A stretch of DNA of 64,000 bases, taken from positions 124,001-188,000 of the forward strand of contig NZ_AHIL01000043.1 of assembly GCF_000241525.1 (NCBI RefSeq), read 5' to 3'. Of the stretch, positions 62,132-64,000 are shown one piece after another (positions within the stretch are counted from its first letter, which is position 1; each line of letters starts with the position of its first letter). Made by a program: the position numbers and the translations under genes. A model generated the notes under the pieces. That model made no database searches and was not told where the DNA came from. It saw only the letters and a list, made by a program, of their open reading frames with translations. The DNA comes from Comamonas testosteroni ATCC 11996 (GTDB lineage: Bacteria > Pseudomonadota > Gammaproteobacteria > Burkholderiales > Burkholderiaceae_C).

Positions 62132-62278
62132 CAAAGCGCTCTTTTTCTGTCTGCTCAATCAAACTCAATTGTTGCAGATTGCAATAATTTGTGGGCCACA
62201 ATTAAAGCAAAAACAGCTTACATCGCTTGTCTCATCAACCCTGGCAGCTATTAATTCTGCTGATTTCGCAGAAAAGGC

Positions 62279-62307
62279 ATAAAAAAAGAACCGCCGCAGC
62301 GGTTCTT
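62279..62307 (-). terminator. Intrinsic terminator after the CoA-transferase operon
   Basis: On the minus strand AAGAACCGC and GCGGTTCTT form a perfect 9-bp stem with a four-base loop (TGCG), followed by seven T. It starts 21 bp after the scoB stop. This is a textbook Rho-independent terminator. Confidence 0.93.
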
Positions 62308-62327
62308 GCCCGGGAGCGCAGCGCCGC

Positions 62328-62966
62328 TTATTTCAGCAGCGTGACACCCGTCTTGGACTGGATCTCGTCAAAGCTCACGCCCTCGGCCAGCTCCACCAGC
62401 TTCAGGCCTTCGGGTGTCACGTCCATAACACCCAGATCGGTGATGATGCGATCCACCACGCCCAGACCCGTCAGCGGCAGGGTGCAGCTGGGCAGAATCT
62501 TCAGGTCGGTCGTGCCGTCCTTTTTCTTGGCCACATGTTCCATGAGCACGATGACGCGCTTGACGCCTGCCACCAGGTCCATGGCTCCGCCCATGCCCTT
62601 GACCATCTTGCCGGGAATCATCCAGTTGGCCAGATCGCCTTTTTCGGACACCTGCATGGCGCCCAGAATGGACAGATTGATCTTGCCGCCGCGGATCATG
62701 GCAAACGACTGGTCGGAGCCGAAGATGGCCGAGCCGGGAAGCGTGGTCACGGTCTGCTTGCCGGCATTGATCAGGTCGGCGTCGACCTGGTCTTCGGTCG
62801 GGAAGGGGCCGATGCCCAGCATGCCGTTTTCGGACTGCAGCCACACTTCCTTGTCGCCCGTGTGGTTGGCCACCAGTGTGGGAATGCCGATACCGAGGTT
62901 GACGTAGAAACCGTCTTCGAGTTCTTGGGCCGCGCGCGCGGCCATCTGGTCTTGGGTCCAGGGCAT
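62328..62966 (-). CDS. scoB: 3-oxoacid CoA-transferase subunit B
   Basis: 212 residues; AGGAGG lies six bases before the [25 protein letters not shown] and [12 protein letters not shown] contain the catalytic Glu of family I CoA transferases, which forms the glutamyl-CoA thioester. It pairs with subunit A. Succinyl-CoA:acetoacetate transfer is the usual role; a PcaJ-type role in 3-oxoadipate use is an alternative. Unusually, the DUF3806 gene lies between the two subunit genes. Confidence 0.92.
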   Translation of the reverse strand: MPWTQDQMAARAAQELEDGFYVNLGIGIPTLVANHTGDKEVWLQSENGMLGIGPFPTEDQVDADLINAGKQTVTTLPGSAIFGSDQSFAMIRGGKINLSILGAMQVSEKGDLANWMIPGKMVKGMGGAMDLVAGVKRVIVLMEHVAKKKDGTTDLKILPSCTLPLTGLGVVDRIITDLGVMDVTPEGLKLVELAEGVSFDEIQSKTGVTLLK

Positions 62967-62996
62967 AAGAGCCTCCTGAATAAATCTTGATTGACG

Positions 62997-63473
62997 TTAT
63001 TGGTAGTCGCCGGAATCGATCATGGGCTGCAGGTGCGAAATCACACCATCGAGCAAGTGCAGCAGATCGACGCTCTGGCCGTCTTCGAGCCGTTTGAGGA
63101 CCATGTCGCGAGCCCCCACCTGGATGCTGGTTTCGCGGTAGCGCACAACGGGGTCGGTTCCCCACTCGTCGCTCACCATATGCCAGTCCATATCGTCCAT
63201 TTCGCAGCTCAGCGCGTCCCCCAGCACCACGCCCAGTCCTCGGGCCAGCAACAGGTTGTCGGCCGATACCAGGCCTCGATCGAGCAACTGCTGCAACTGC
63301 GCCAGGCCAGAGCGGTCCATGCTCCAGTCGCTCAGCCCCAGTTCACGGGCCGCGACCTGGCACACCAGCAAGCGCTCGCGGTCCAGTTGCTCCAGCTCCT
63401 GCGCAGCCAGCGCACGAAAGATTGGCAGGTCGGCCTGGGCGGCAGCCTCGGGCGAATGGGACGAATCCACCAT
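62997..63473 (-). CDS. DUF3806 family protein between the CoA-transferase subunit genes
   Basis: 158 residues. FRALAAQELEQLDRERLLVCQVAARELG opens a helical half, then LLLARGLGVVLGDALSCEMDDMDWHMVSDEWGTDPVVRYRET matches DUF3806, and the end has DLLHLLDGVISHL. It is acidic and cytosolic, without catalytic residues I recognise. The start is only three bases after the scoA stop and lacks a clear ribosome site, so it is probably translated by coupling. The role is unknown; its place inside the operon may link it to the transferase. Confidence 0.8.
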   Translation of the reverse strand: MVDSSHSPEAAAQADLPIFRALAAQELEQLDRERLLVCQVAARELGLSDWSMDRSGLAQLQQLLDRGLVSADNLLLARGLGVVLGDALSCEMDDMDWHMVSDEWGTDPVVRYRETSIQVGARDMVLKRLEDGQSVDLLHLLDGVISHLQPMIDSGDYQ

Positions 63474-63476
63474 GGT

Positions 63477-64000
63477 TCAGGCTTCGCGCACGGTGCGCTT
63501 TTCGATGCGCTTTTCGGGATTGGCGTTGTGCACGATGCGGTGCACATAGATGCCGGGCAGATGGATGTCGTCGGGGGCGATCTCGCCCACTTCCACCAGT
63601 TCTTCGACCTCCACCACGCAGACCTTGCCGCAGGTGGCTGCCGCAGGGTTGAAGTTGCGCGCCGTCAGGCGGAACTGCAGATTGCCGCTCTTGTCCGCGC
63701 GCCAGGCCTTGACCAGGGACACATCGGCCACGATGGCGTGCTCCATCACATAGGTCTCGCCGTCGAATTCGCGCAATTCCTTGCCCTCGGCCACCAGCGT
63801 GCCCACACCGGTCTTGGTGAAGAAGGCCGGAATGCCGGCGCCGCCAGCGCGCATCTTCTCGGCCAGCGTGCCCTGAGGCGTGAACTCCAGCTCCAGCTCA
63901 CCAGCCAGGTACTGGCGCTCGAACTCCTTGTTCTCGCCCACATAGCTGGAGATCATCTTCTTGACCTGGCGGGTGTCCAGCAGCTTGCCCAGACCAAAGC
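63477..64000 (-). CDS. scoA: 3-oxoacid CoA-transferase subunit A (5' end outside window)
   Basis: The visible 174 codons begin [21 protein letters not shown] and run to the stop at 63477-63479. [40 protein letters not shown] and [27 protein letters not shown] are typical of the A subunit of family I CoA transferases. The start lies beyond the right edge. The C-terminus ends IEKRTVREA. It is the first visible gene of the operon scoA-DUF3806-scoB. Confidence 0.92.
   Translation of the reverse strand, partial: FGLGKLLDTRQVKKMISSYVGENKEFERQYLAGELELEFTPQGTLAEKMRAGGAGIPAFFTKTGVGTLVAEGKELREFDGETYVMEHAIVADVSLVKAWRADKSGNLQFRLTARNFNPAAATCGKVCVVEVEELVEVGEIAPDDIHLPGIYVHRIVHNANPEKRIEKRTVREA

Noticed and set aside
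1..64000. tRNA, rRNA, CRISPR, insertion sequences, prophage
   Set aside because: I looked for tRNA T-loop motifs, direct repeats, terminal inverted repeats and transposase or integrase proteins and saw none.

Overview
The window looks like a chromosomal segment of a betaproteobacterium of the family Comamonadaceae, most probably Comamonas (testosteroni/thiooxydans-like). The reasons are a high-GC gene-dense layout, three Bug/TctC-type periplasmic binding proteins, four LysR regulators, an imuA-imuB-dnaE2 mutasome cassette, and CaiB/acyl-CoA dehydrogenase catabolic genes. This assignment rests on gene content and protein style, not on a search. I see no rRNA, tRNA, CRISPR array, transposase or prophage.

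Layout. 1-635: two small membrane/stress proteins (YqjE-like holin family, DUF883). 1099-6485: an anaerobic respiration operon, ttrB-ttrC-ttrA (tetrathionate reductase), behind a well-placed FNR/ANR-type site. 6486-8630: an AT-rich spacer, then two secreted, low-complexity proteins of unknown function. 8921-18143: mixed single genes, namely a frameshifted DUF1697 gene, DUF2625, a VOC protein, a LysR regulator, an ABC-F ATPase, a lipoprotein, a YkvA-like protein, a GNAT acetyltransferase, a tandem-Mop molbindin overlapping a TrmO-like gene, and a SUFU-domain protein. 18243-22414: an overlapping pair, an XPD/DinG-type Fe-S helicase and a FAN1-like VRR-NUC nuclease. 22540-27467: an AhpD-like protein, the Kup potassium transporter, a class I glutamine amidotransferase, DUF1963, and a membrane-anchored protein with two ribosomal L7/L12 C-terminal-like repeats.

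27522-32982: a tripartite efflux operon (tetR, MFS pump, EmrA-like adaptor, NodT-like outer membrane lipoprotein) headed by a perfect 42-bp palindrome. 33032-37302: an RluA-family pseudouridine synthase, then a Bug protein and an arylsulfotransferase-family protein divergent from a LysR gene. 37586-43264: an AsmA-family protein, then a LysR gene divergent from two tandem exported agmatine-deiminase-family enzymes. 43654-45204: a chemoreceptor. 45486-53587: an eight-gene catabolic operon (crotonase, two acyl-CoA dehydrogenases, Bug, MaoC-like protein, two CaiB-type CoA transferases, Bug) divergent from its LysR gene. It probably takes up an organic acid, makes its CoA thioester by CoA transfer and degrades it by beta-oxidation-like steps. 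54647-60548: imuA-imuB-dnaE2 with a clear LexA box and promoter. 60779-62131: an HD-GYP protein. 62328-64000: the two subunits of a 3-oxoacid CoA-transferase, with a DUF3806 gene between them; the A subunit runs off the right edge.

The most unusual items are the exported tandem agmatine deiminases, the secreted low-complexity pair, the 42-bp palindrome at tetR, the helicase/VRR-NUC pair, and the DUF3806 gene inside the CoA-transferase operon. I did not find a system that I can state is entirely new.
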